Assembly: GCA_015680685.1 (NCBI GenBank)
Contig: MNCI01015561.1
Coordinates: 1,586,839-1,650,838, forward strand
Source of the DNA: Gnetum montanum
Lineage: Eukaryota > Streptophyta > Gnetopsida > Gnetales > Gnetaceae
Length of the DNA stretch: 64,000 bases
Direction of reading: 5' to 3'
Numbering within the stretch: the stretch's first letter is position 1; each line of letters begins with the position of its first letter. The translations under genes were made by a program, and so were the position numbers. This document shows positions 49,447 through 60,079 of this stretch, piece after piece. The notes under the pieces are model-generated. The model did no database searches, was not told the DNA's origin, and saw nothing but the letters and a program-made list of their open reading frames with translations.

Positions 49447-50423
49447 TGAAAAATATCCTAAGGTCCCCTGGGCCCTACAGGTATAGGATGTCAACATACA
49501 CATTTGATGCACCTGGTACTCACTAGGGTATGCCATGTCTTAGCAATGTTAGCATTCTATTTCGCATGATCGCATGTTTGACATTGCATTTTGCATGTTT
49601 AGCAATTTAACATTAGCATTTTGCATCTTACAGGTTTAACATTTTTACATTAAAAATTTTCAAAATTTTTTTCTAACTCTAGGTAATGCGACCCAAAAAA
49701 TTGCAAAAAAAAAAAAAAATCTAACTGCTGGCTATGCTCCTAGGGAACATAGCCCCAAATTTTTACAAAAAAAATCTAAGTGCTAGCTATGCTCCCAAGG
49801 AGTGTAGGCCCCCAAAATTTCAAAGTCTTTACCTAAAAAAAACTAATTTTCTAAGCACTGCATCACACACCCTACACTGCTCCCTATCCCAAACTGCCTG
49901 CCACCATGGTCATGACCCCTATAGTCATAGTATCACTAGCAGGCATTTCCCTAGCATTGACCTACCCTACACTCTACCATAGCCTTAGCCACATACCCTA
50001 CCTTATGGGTAATCCTAAATGTTGTACACCACATACCTCCTAAATGTTTCTTTACAATTGACTATGCTCCCCCTATTTGGGGCAGTGCCATTCTCTCTCT
50101 TACTCACATTTTGTGCATTTTTTGCATTTTCTTTGGCATTTTTTGCCATTTAAGCAAGTATTTGCACATCTACACCCCCATTTTTATGTTTGAAACCTCT
50201 ACTACGATCACACCAATGGACACTGCATACATCTCAAAACACCCTGCAAACCCATAACACTCATTCTGTCATAACACATGTAAGTCCCAATTCGATCACT
50301 AGGACCATTCTGGGCACCCTGCCTCCATTCCCAGTAGGCCCTCATGCAGAAGTGGGGTCAAGACTATGTGATCACAAACCTCTCAGTGTCTTGTTCTAGC
50401 CTCTAATGTTTTTGGTCACTATA
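49447..50423 (+). mobile_element. Right-hand LTR of the gag-protease element, shortened
   Basis: 50004-50423 matches 40447-40866 closely (for instance GACTATGCTCCCCCTATTTG and CTGGGCACCCTGCCTCCATT) and stops exactly where the left LTR ends. Upstream, only two palindrome units of the form GGCTATGCTCC-TAGG-GAACATAGCC are left (about 49729-49812), and the TATA region is missing. The left boundary is approximate. Confidence 0.7.
49700..49815 (+). repeat. Two palindromic U3 units and a poly-A run
   Basis: GGCTATGCTCC followed by TAGGGAACATAGCC, then a second copy with GCTATGCTCCCAAGGAGTGTAG. An A-run of about 15 lies just before the first. Confidence 0.65.
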
Positions 50424-50955
50424 GAATGGAAAATCCCTAGAGAAGGGTTCCCCACCATCTTCTTGGTACAATAGAAATGAGGAATCATTAAATCCTTTTC
50501 CATTCATAAATTCATGGCATTGTTCTAGATATTGTGCCTTAGTGGGATGATAATCCCTGGTATTAGTATCTTGCACAACATACTTAGCATGACGTTCCTA
50601 GAGACCCCATCGTATAACCACTTGTTGGAGCATTATAGGAATAGATTGATCAAGCAACAACACAATGTTGCCCTCTATGTCATGCCACCATAGTTGTTCA
50701 TCCTGATGTAGGATGAAGGTGAAATTGGGTACATACTTATCAGGATGAGCATATACCACTAGATATTGCTGATGCACCAACTGATGAGATCCATCAGACT
50801 TGGATGAAGAAGCACTCCTGTGAGAAGAAGAAATTTTCAATTAGATAATAAAAACATAGTATGCTTTTAGATTTTTTCCAACAATATGACTCTAAGGTTC
50901 ATTCCAATGATTTTGAATGATTTCCACTAAATCCTAGATAGCACACGAAACAACC
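50424..50955 (-). pseudogene. gag start of the minus-strand Athila-like element
   Basis: After the primer site the minus strand holds an 80-codon open frame at 50840-50598 (for example QQYLVVYAHPDKYVPNFTF and DEQLWWHDIEGNIVLLL), then more coding sequence (DYHPTKAQYLEQCHEFMNG) across stops to 50424. There it is cut by the inserted plus-strand LTR and resumes at 39180. I see no ATG at the start of the open frame. Confidence 0.6.
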
Positions 50956-50959
50956 AAAA

Positions 50960-50980
50960 GGTCCCCAGCAACAATGCCAA
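50960..50980 (-). other. Primer binding site, Athila type
   Basis: On the minus strand TGGCATTGTTGCTGGGGA directly follows the LTR end CATCAT. It matches the TGGCGCCGTTGCCGGGGA site known from Athila-lineage elements, with changes that include CpG decay. Confidence 0.8.
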
Positions 50981-51761
50981 TGATGAGTAGCAAGGTATCC
51001 CTATGTCCAACCATACAAATCACTAAGTCATTCACATGTGATCTGGTTGAATTTTGTGGATCTATAATTCTCCAATGCACTAGTTCTTCTAGGAAGTGAA
51101 ATGAGTGTTGAAAAAATTCATTGTCTTCCCAACTATAATTGTGAAGCTCAAGGATATGGTTTAAGTGTAATTGAGATACATAATTTTTATCATTTTATGT
51201 TTTATATGTTTAATCACCTATAAAAAAAATAAAAGCTAATGTAATTTAAGATCTAATTCATTCATTACTTAGCTAGCCTAACACAAGTACCCATCCCACT
51301 TTCCTAGACACATCCTGAACACATATAGCACTGCCAGGCTACTAAACGTTAAGCGTTGCTCGATTACCAAGCACTATATGTATGCTTGAAGTGGTCATGC
51401 TTGTGTTCATTAATAACTAGGAATTAATTGCTTAATTTAAACACATTATAGTAAATTTCATTAAAGGAAACATTAATCTATTCTCAATGCTACAAGGATT
51501 ATCAAAAGGGTTCATTTTTATTCTCATAAAATCCATACACACTTAGCCTCTTATTGCAGGCACTCAAAAAATATTCTAACTCTGGAAAAAACAAACTACA
51601 AGAGCTTCACTAACTATGACAAAAACTAATATCAAAATTGTGAGCCCAAGCACTATATTTATAGGTCACTGTATACCCCACAATATTAGATATTCGACAT
51701 CATGTCCTAGGTTCTAACATTGAATACTTGATATTGGAGCTATGAAAAATGTAACTCATCA
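50981..51761 (-). mobile_element. 5' LTR (781 bp) of the minus-strand Athila-like element
   Basis: On the minus strand it begins TGATGAGTTACA and ends GCTACTCATCA, with the primer site next to it. It is the partner of 30460-31302. The core hairpin is at 51296-51301 and 51389-51394. On its right the interrupted gag resumes. Confidence 0.9.
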
Positions 51762-51766
51762 AATGC

Positions 51767-52745
51767 CTTAATCCTTTTCAACTCCTTTGTTAGGTCTTGA
51801 ATCATCTAGAAAGCTTTATCTAGGCCTTGGGATATCCTTATTGGCTGTGAGGTCTACAAAAAAGGCAATATCATTTGTTGGGAGGCATGTGGCCTTATTA
51901 TCGATTATGGTATAGAGGAAAGAGTTTGTGTTATTATCATGGTTAGTAGGCCAAATAAAGAGAGTGATGTTTGTGTTAGTATCTAGGGCACAAACAAAAC
52001 AAAGGGGGTGTGCAACCCCTGGGTTACTTGGAATCCCATGGTGGACTCCACTTGAGTGGCTAAAGGATTGGTGGTGATCACAACCACCAACAAAGGTCAT
52101 ATGGATCGAGGTTGGGTAGCAAATGACATAGCAAAGTGGAATGTGACACTAATTATGTTTGGTATGCAATGATGACTGGTGTGGGCCTGAACATGGTTAG
52201 GTAAGAAGGAGTAAAGGATGGTGGTAACACTTGTTCCATGGAGGAGACACAGGAAGTAAAGGTAGAAATTATTGCCTTGGGGGTTTCTTGCTGAAATAGC
52301 CCACCTAGGATATTTTCATGTTCAAATTCTACCTAAACTCATCCTCCTCCTTCTCTTAGTGCTCATCCATGCTAACCTTCTCATCCTTCCCATCCATCTC
52401 AATAAACTAAAATAGGATGTGAGCATAGATGTTAGTAAGGGATATCTGATCATATGAGGAAGGAATATATTCCCTTTTCATCTCAGTATTGAAACATCAT
52501 CAAAATTCATGTTGCAAATAACACTTTTTAGCTTGAGGCAAAGTTTCATTGTAAATGTGAGATATGTAGTACATAAGCTACAATCCTACATGTTTCAACT
52601 TCTTAGGGATGAACAATGCTTTAGAAGTTGCTATTGCCTCACCTTCCAAGTGAAAAGAGAGGTATCTAATGTCTATATCTAGGCTATGAAAGGCTAAAAA
52701 TGCCTTTGGAATGGCTAATTTGGGTCTTTCCATGTGTTTTATAGG
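51767..52745 (-). pseudogene. gag, N-terminal part, of the outer gag-protease element
   Basis: On the minus strand I read KHMERPKLAIPKAFLAF (from about 52735), ALFIPKKLKHVGL, REYIPSSYDQISLTNIYAHI (about 52460), DEHXEKEEDEF, GVAHPLCFVCALDTNTNITL (about 52000) and ends at KDIPRPR and a short tail at 51767. The sequence matches the plus-strand gag at 54990-55900 and continues, after the LTR pair, at 30459. The left edge abuts a plus-strand LTR. Confidence 0.8.
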
Positions 52746-52749
52746 GGTA

Positions 52750-53350
52750 TAGCACCAACTACAGTAGAGCTATTTTCAGTAGGCTTAGTAGTTATAGTAG
52801 TCACAGTAGCTACAGTAGTCAACATAGTTACCACCAAGACTTGATAGAAGTGCAACATTAGAACTATTGGAATGATCATTTCCTCAACAACATCATCCCA
52901 AAGAAACAATAGTTAGCACAAACAACACTTTCCACAATAGGTTCCACCATTTCTACAATTTCCATCCATCTTTTCACCTACCATCACTTTTTCCATTTCT
53001 AAAACCTTCAGCATACTCACAAATGCCTATTTACTATTTATAGTAAATGGATAAGGTTTTTGGATGTAGTCTTTTCTAGACTTACAACAAAAAATAACTA
53101 CATTGGTAGTAGGTGACCAACTATGCTAGCAGTAGATGAACAACTATGCTAATAGTAAATGGCAACTACACTAACAAGTGATCATTGACCACTACTAACA
53201 TAGCCAAACCACCACCAGTGTAGTCACAAAAGTTCATTTACTATTTATGGTAAATGGATGGGTTCTGTAAGTGTAGTCCATTCTCAACTTTCCACAAATG
53301 GTAACTATGTTGACAATAGCTGTTCGACTATGCTGATAGTAGTAATCGTT
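52750..53350 (+). repeat. U3 array of GTAGTCA/TGACTAC half-sites
   Basis: Many short units such as GTAGTCACAGTAGCTACAG, GGTGACCAACTATGCTAGC and AACTATGCTAATAGTA recur every 15-40 bases in both orientations. Confidence 0.65.
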
Positions 53351-53415
53351 GCAACCCACAATCAACACTAATTTGTCAGCAATCAATGGAAATCCCAAAA
53401 ATGACAATCCTAACC

Positions 53416-53422
53416 TATAAAA
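53416..53422 (+). promoter_or_regulatory. LTR TATA box
   Basis: TATAAAA in TAACCTATAAAAGCCCAATG, 65 bases after the array. Confidence 0.65.
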
Positions 53423-54416
53423 GCCCAATGTTGACACCATTCCCAGGTTCCAAATTTTAGCATTTTGCATCCTATATTGTAGTTCTAAATTTTCACATTT
53501 TTGGCATCCTATATAGAAATTTAGATGACTTTGCATTCTAAGCACTTAGCATTGGCACAACCATTGACAACAATACTACTTTCCCCATTTTTAGTAACCA
53601 CATCCATCACCCATCAAACCCTTTATAGCCTAACTAAATTTTTAGTAGAAGAAATTGACACTACGCTAGGTTTAAACACCCCCACATAATTTTCATTGTT
53701 GCTAAAAGTGCAAACCCTATCCCATTTCTATTTTCATTGGTAGCCATTAAAACCCATTGTAGCTATTACATCTTAACCTAGTGGTGCCATTTGTGGTAGA
53801 AATTGGGATTACACTAGGCATAGAGACTTCCATATACTCTTAATTGATCTATATGTGCAATGAAAATCTCATTCCCACATAGAAGATTTGGTGAAAACTA
53901 ATAGAAAGTTGTAGTAGGCTAAAACCGGAAAGAAACTAGATCATGGAAGTAGCCTTCTCCAATAGACTTCAAGCTTCAGTAAGCAACTTCATGTGCCCTT
54001 GGAACAAACCTATATACCATGAACTCAATCTTTATTTATATTCTTTTATAAATTTGGTAGTTCATGTTGTGAAAATTTTGGTTTTTGTTTCTATTTATAC
54101 GTTAATTTTTATAACCATAATTCTATTTTCCATTTTCATTTTCAGTAGGCCATTTCTATTTATGTTTTTAGTAGGCCATTTCTATCTACATTTTCAGTAA
54201 GCCATTTTTGTCTGCATTGTCATTTACATTTAAAATTTTAAAACCATTCCTATTTGACATTCTTTAAGTCCTTGGATGATTGAAAAGATAGCCCAAGGTA
54301 CCTCAAATCCCATTTTCACGGAGTCCCTTGACATTTGAGGTTAGGACTATTTTGGTGCTTGGATCTCTCTATTTTCCCCATTTCAACAACTGAGATTTCT
54401 AGTAACAACAATTTTT

Positions 54417-54434
54417 TGGTGCTAAAAAGAGGGC
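54417..54434 (+). other. Primer binding site
   Basis: TGGTGCTAAAAAGAGGGC, six bases after the LTR end and equivalent to 40873-40890. Confidence 0.6.
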
Positions 54435-54529
54435 ATCCATCCAAATTCTTTGCCAAAAGCCTATTACTACCATTTTTCTATTTACTATGAAACCCATTCT
54501 ATTAAAGCCCATTTTCCTATCAAGCAAGG

Positions 54530-54710
54530 ATAGTAGTTAGCAGACTACGTTGGCAGTAGTTGACTGACTACCTAACAATAGTTAGCAAACTATGTTGGTA
54601 CTAGTTGATTGACTACATTGAAATTACTTAGTAGAATATGCTAGTAGTAGTTGACTAAATATGCTAATAGTAGTTAGTAGACTATGCTTGCAGTAGTTGA
54701 TTGACTACCA
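54530..54710 (+). repeat. Leader array repeating the U3 motif
   Basis: About six units such as GCAGTAGTTGACTGACTAC and GTAGTTGACTAAATATGC lie in the leader, outside the LTR. They are the same motif as in 52750-53350. Confidence 0.7.
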
Positions 54711-54989
54711 TTAAGACCAATTCCATTCAATGTCATTTCATTATACTCCATGCCCACTATGACACCCATTTCCTCTTAGTAGTCATTTCCTACTTCCTTT
54801 CCATTTTCAACCTACTATGATAGTAGTTTACCCTACTTACTAGATTTTTACTAAAAATAGTAAAAACACCAAAAAAGCACTGCTTGCAACATCCCTTTCT
54901 AATAATTGACCAAACTACCTTTGACAATCACTAACAATGGATCCAACCAATAAGCCATGAGGGTGTATGACCCTAAGGACCCTACTATC

Positions 54990-57000
54990 ATGGAGTTAGG
55001 AAATCTTTGAGGATTACAAAAAAAAGTCCTTATTTTTTGGCCATAAATGAAGATTGTTACAACTACATTTATGTCAAAATGTTGGCTAGCATGCTAATTC
55101 CATATCTGGAAGCAAAAGCCAAAAGGAAGTTTGAGCTCATACACCAAGGTGGGAAGGAGTTTATCCCTTCCCCATATGATCAAATATCCCTTAACAATAC
55201 CTATGCTAGTATCCTAGCTTAATTGATTAAGATGGAAGAGGATGACAAGCATAGCTTGGAGGAGCAATAGGAAGAGGAGGATGAGTTTAGGGTAGAACCT
55301 AAGCCCAAAAACCTCTTGGAAGGGTTATTTCAACAAGCAACCTTAAGTCCACTAAGCCTTCCCCTAATGCCTTTATTTTCTCCATGGGCATGGTGACACC
55401 ATCTTCTATCCCCTCATACCATACTACAACTAATCCTACCTCCATTATAACCATGCACTAAGCACACTTGATGCCATAACCCATGACCTTCCACTTTTCC
55501 ATGCCATTTGCTACAGAACCTTATACTATGTCGTCATCATTGGTGGTTGTTACTACCGCTAACCCCCTATCACTTAGATGGGACCTAGAGTAGGATCCCA
55601 TGAAACTTAGGGGTTGCATACCCCCTTTGTTCCATTTGGTCCTTAGATACAAGCACAAACATCTTTTTCCCTACTTGGCCCATAGAATATAGCCATGATG
55701 CAACCACTCCCTTTCATCTTGCAATGTACGCCTTACAACGTATGCCTCAACCTTTCATCCAAATCCTAAAACTAATAGGGGTACCCCAAGTCCTAGATCA
55801 AGCTTTCCAAATGATCTAATACTTACCTAAAGATCTAAGAAAACTCAAAGCCTCAATGTCCCAGACCATAAAGATTATGGACTCCTATTAATAGAACCTT
55901 GTAAGCCCTAGGGTTCCACCACTAACTCTTTCCCCCAATGTCCTTGTGCCACAATTCACTAAGTATAATGGTGAAGGTGATTTGAACACACATTTGATTA
56001 GCTTTCACTCTAAGTGCTTACTGTCACAAGCATGGTCACATATGATTATGCAAAATTTCCCTATGTCTTTACCAGAAAAATCCTTAGACTAGTATTTATG
56101 CATTACCTAGGGGATCCCTATCCTCCTTAGATGAACTAATTTTGCAATTCGTCAACAATTTCAAGTATAACTTGAAACCTGATACCACGCTTGACCAACT
56201 GATGAAGGTCAAGCAAGGATCCCCTAGAGCTAGTGATGGAACATTCTGCTCAATGAGATACCAAAATCAATAACTAAAACTCATCTTTTAGCTATTTTTA
56301 AAGGGGTAGTTAATGATTTTATGAAATTGAAATTATATTATCTTGATCCATGAACTCTTGATCAAGCCTTTTCCTAGACTAAGAACATAGAGGATGCTAT
56401 TGAAGCTAGCCATGATGCTATTTATGTGGCATATGAAAACCAACATGTGCACAAAGACAAGGAAAAGGGTAGGCAAAACAATATGGCCATAGCAACTGTG
56501 AACAAGGAGACTAAGCTAATCAACCAAGGGCAAAAGAATAAACAACTTAAGACCCATGCTACCAAGAATGATAATCAACCATCAATCTCTATGGCCATTA
56601 CATCAACTACCTCTAGGCCTAACTTTGCATAGAAAGACTAATCCAACTACACCAAGTTACCCCTCAAGCCATTAGAGTAAGAAGTCCCCAACCAAATAAT
56701 GGAAGAAGGCTACATAGAAAGCCAAGAACAAGGCTAATAAGAAAACCAAGTCAAAGAAGGAAGTAGGTTCATTGAATCCCACTCCCAATTCATTTATTCC
56801 CATGACTTCGACAACCCAGGATGCTCTAGCCAATAAACCACAGGAAGAATTGAAACTTAAAGAGGAGAACTAAGAGGCTAGATCACAACAACAACCCAAA
56901 CATGAGGTTCCCATTTTGGGACATATGGAGGAAGTCAGACATAACAAATTAACAACCAATAACAAAGACTTCCTTAATGCGATGGAGTAGGTTAAACAAT
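54990..57000 (+). pseudogene. gag of the second plus-strand gag-protease element
   Basis: Coherent frame across stops: MLASMLIPYLEAKAKRKFEL (about 55080), KEFIPSPYDQISLNNTYASI, VPQFTKYNGEGDLNTH (about 55947), LKPDTTLDQLMKVKQG, DFMKLKLYYLDP, then the basic tail MAYENQHVHKDKEKGRQNN (56426) and TSRPNF. It matches the two other gags of this type in the window. Stops and a few frame changes make it non-functional. Confidence 0.85.
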
Positions 57001-57023
57001 CACTTAAATAAAAGAATACAACT

Positions 57024-57660
57024 TTGAGCTTGTACAACCTAGTCATGACTTTTGTTGCCCACTACGAGGCACTAGTCAAGATGTTGATATCCATTCTTTT
57101 AAGAAAGGACATCCCCACTAATGAAAAGTATATCCATGTAGTCATGGTATCCTATTTGCCCAAGGAATTAAAGTTAAAATTGCTAGTGTTTCATGATACT
57201 GAAATCAAGAAGAATCCCCCAAATAGCAAGGTAACTAGGGTGTTTCTTTTTATAACCATACGCATTGGCCAATATAAAGTACATAGGGTACATGTAGATG
57301 GCGGGGCAATGACCAATGTCATACCCTATACCATTGTTGAATTCTTGGGCCTAAGTAAAAAAATGCAACATACCTTGATTTAAGTTCTTAAATCCTTTAA
57401 CAAATCATAGTTGCTATCAAAGGTTCCATTTCTTTAGATTTTGTGGTAGGGGAACAATTCCACATAACAAAAAATTTCTTAGTGGTGGAAGAGACACCAA
57501 GGTTCAACCTCATCCTAGGAATACCTTGGTTGGTATTGTGACAAAAAATCCTGATTGTTGGAAAAGACCAAGGATTATTAGTCATAGGTATCCTCAACCT
57601 CAAATCCCCTAGGGCCTCCACAAGAAAAATTGAATTTAGGGGACACTGGATGGTCTTGTA
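57024..57660 (+). pseudogene. Aspartic protease of the second plus-strand gag-protease element
   Basis: A 119-codon open frame contains LKLLVFHDTEIKKNPPNSK and the active site VHRVHVDGGAMTNVIPYTIV (57291-57350), with Asp-Gly-Gly in place of Asp-Ser/Thr-Gly. Beyond its stop, FLVVEETPRFNLILGIPWLV (about 57478-57537) completes the fold in another frame. Coding sequence ends near 57660 without RT. Confidence 0.8.
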
Positions 57661-58070
57661 GATCACCTAGGGACTTAGGAGGATGTAAGATGTGGGTGTA
57701 AAAAAAGTATAAAAATATGCAAATCTATGAAATTATGCACTCAAAATATAATAATTATTTTTGAAATTGTACATAAAATGAAATCATAAACTTTATTAAA
57801 TAAATAAAGAATGAGTTCAAAGATGTGTATAAAATTGATGCCCAAGAAAGGGGGAAAAGGGGGGTTCACCTAGGTAAGGGTTCATAGTCTATTGAATCCA
57901 CAATCAACTTCATGATCCAATATCTCTGCCACTCTTAATGCTATCAAACCTCCTTTGTTTTCTCCTTAGATCTATAACATTGCTTGATGCTAGGGGTTAT
58001 GGAAATGTGAAGGATTGAAGTAGCCAAAGTGCACCATGTTGGGATTTGGTGATCCCAAGGGGGTAACATT
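57655..58070 (+). repeat. Element fragment repeated at 28823-29224
   Basis: Same orientation and block order as 28823-29224. It begins immediately after protease, with TAGATCACCTAGGGACTTA and a purine run, so it could be a polypurine tract and LTR start. Confidence 0.55.
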
Positions 58071-58179
58071 GACACCCAAAACTCATAGATTCAAAAAGTG
58101 GGGATTAATAGGGAGTAACAAGTTTGAAGGGACCCACGCTACTAGGCACCAAGGAGATGCATTTTTGCCAAGGAAGTAA

Positions 58180-58460
58180 GAGCTGTTGGATGCCAAAATG
58201 CCAAGGGTGCTAAATTACCAAAGTATGTAACCTTGACATGATGCCTAGGTGTGGTTTTTATAGGGTTATAGCCATGATTTGTGCTGTAAATTGGCTGCAA
58301 ATGGCTGACATGATTAGTTGCCAATGGATAACATGATTGGCTGAAAATTTACTACCAAATTGTTGATTGATTGGCTAAAAATTGGTTGCCAAATTACTAA
58401 TTGATTTGCTACAAATTGGCTACCAAATTGCTGAAAATTAGCTACCATGTTCAAGGGGTA
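58180..58460 (+). repeat. Degenerate TTGGCTGCCAA-type array
   Basis: Around nine units like AAATTGGCTACCAAATTGCT, with TTGGC and GCCAA half-sites, spaced 25-40 bases apart. Confidence 0.6.
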
Positions 58461-58555
58461 TGTGAGGTCCACCTCCCATGCATCCTAGCTATCTAGCCCC
58501 TCCAAACTGTTTGATCCCCTCTCTTCTAGTTGGCTAACCCCCTCCCCTGCCCCTT

Positions 58556-58570
58556 GGGGGGGGGGGGGGG
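58556..58570 (+). repeat. G15 run flanked by C-rich sequence
   Basis: Fifteen consecutive G after CCCCTGCCCCTT, so the site can fold on itself. It could also be an assembly-sensitive spot. Confidence 0.85.
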
Positions 58571-58744
58571 TGAAGAGTATCAATGTTGAGGGGGATGAAA
58601 ATTCAATGGTGGGGATGAAGGTCAATCCCTCTAGGTTGGGTCAACTCCCTTTCCATGCTAGGGGTAGGTGAGTTCTACCCCCCTTGTACTCCTCCATGCT
58701 ATCCTTGAAGTCTCCTAGCTAGCTTACCCCCCTACAAGGGATGT

Positions 58745-59240
58745 GTTAATGTACCCCATATAAAACCCATCAAATTGCTATTTTTGGCATTTCAAAAGGC
58801 ATTTTTACTCCCCAAAGACCTAATATAGATACTAGGTGACTCTTTTCACTTGGGGAAAGAGTCTTTGGTCACTTATGAAGCATTTTTTAGCCCCAAAAGT
58901 ATGAAACATGTGAGATTGTCCCTTTATGGATTACAACCTTCACATTTATAGTAAAGCATTGCCTCGAGTTTCATGGGATGGAATTACAAAGGTTTCAACA
59001 TGAAAATTTAGTGGTGTTTCATTGGCCCCTCTTTGTTGATGTCTGGAGGATATACTTGAGAGGCACTAACAAAGAATACAAAACACCACCATAGGTCCAC
59101 CACCAATGTCCCCCTTTGTGCTTGATCCAACTATGTCGAACAATGTCAAAGAGTGCTTATGATGATGGCATTAGGCTATGATGGAGGAATGATTATGGTA
59201 GTTAGAAAGATGGTCATAGAGACTAACGATGCATTCCAAG
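58745..59240 (+). pseudogene. gag N-terminal remnant
   Basis: Frames here carry FQKAFLLPKD, SFHLGKESLVTYEAFFSPKS and MKHVRLSLYGL, homologous to the start of gag at 52735-52500 (minus). No further gag follows. The TATA-like ATATAAAACC at 58754 falls within this coding homology. Confidence 0.5.
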
Positions 59241-59447
59241 TGTTGCCACTATGGCTATAGCATGGTACTAACATATTTTGAAGTGTTGGTTGCTCAGAAA
59301 ATACATTTGAGGAACCAACCACTTCACTCTAGGAGTTCTTTTGCCATTGGACTTTGAGGCTTTCTTGGCAATTTGCTTCCTCCTTTTTTATTTTTGGGTA
59401 AAACCTTCATTAGGTTTCATTGCCAGTGCCTGTTTAACATAGTTTTC

Positions 59448-59570
59448 CCATTAATAGAGTTGTGTTACACTTAATGGACTTGAGAGTTATCCCATCAATT
59501 GAGATGTGTTATGCTTGATGGACTTAATGGTTTTTCCACTAAATGAATTGTGTTACATTCAAGTGGACTT
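59448..59570 (+). repeat. Three 44-bp tandem repeats with compensated hairpin arms
   Basis: Units start at 59448, 59492 and 59536. Arms are CCATTAA/TTAATGG (59448-59454, 59471-59477), CCATCAA/TTGATGG (59492-59498, 59515-59521) and CCACT/AGTGG (59536-59540, 59562-59566). The loops share TTGTGTTAC-like sequence. Each unit ends in GGACTT. Confidence 0.85.
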
Positions 59571-59887
59571 GAGGATGAAGCATGTTGAGGACATATCATA
59601 TGACTATAGTGCATGAGTGGCAAACATGAGTTAACATTGTTGCTTGAGGTATGGAATACTATAATCAGGCTACAAGGCTTGGCTTAAGGAGTGGTGTTAG
59701 AGGGAGAGAAATGGTACAAGTACTCTTGACATAGTAGGAAAAATTCAACAAATCTAGCACATTGGGGTCATGTGATGATTTGCTATCATAATAAGTTGCA
59801 CCCTTGCGATGGTCCTAGGCTTCATCTTTCAAACATAACTCCAAGAAGACAAGAAAACCAAGCAAACAAAGCATGTTACAATACATA

Positions 59888-59898
59888 TATAGGCCACA
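59888..59898 (-). promoter_or_regulatory. Possible LTR TATA box
   Basis: Minus strand GGCCTATATATGTATTG, about 35 bases after the GGCCTACC array and downstream of integrase, as expected in a 3' LTR. Confidence 0.4.
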
Positions 59899-59929
59899 TG
59901 TAGGATAAAATGAAGCTACCCTAGTCACC

Positions 59930-60055
59930 AATGTTGCCAGTTTAATGCCATGGTGGGCCATAGCACTAGTTTTAGGCCTTGGTAGGCCATGTTGCTGGTT
60001 TAAGACCTCAATAGGCCATGTTGCCAGTTTAAGGCTTCGGTAGGTCATTCTAGAG
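59930..60055 (-). repeat. Array of GGCCTACC(A/G)AGGCC units
   Basis: On the minus strand four units of about 30 bp read AACTGGCAACATGGCC followed by TA-CC-AGGCCTTAAA. The motif is shared with 45270-45570. Confidence 0.7.
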
Positions 60056-60079
60056 TAGGCTCACTTGTTAATGACCATC

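Larger units (their letters stand above)
52750..54410 (+). mobile_element. 5' LTR of a second plus-strand gag-protease element
   Basis: The right end AGTAACAACA is followed by the primer site. A TATA box (53416-53422) and an upstream array of TAGTAGT/ACTACTA half-sites (52750-53350) give the same plan as 39191-40866. The left end is placed where the minus-strand gag stops and is approximate. Confidence 0.65.

Noticed and set aside
52730-52750. TATAAAA on the minus strand (and a similar one at 58754 plus) as promoters
   Set aside because: Both lie inside sequence that aligns as gag protein between copies, so they are more likely coding.
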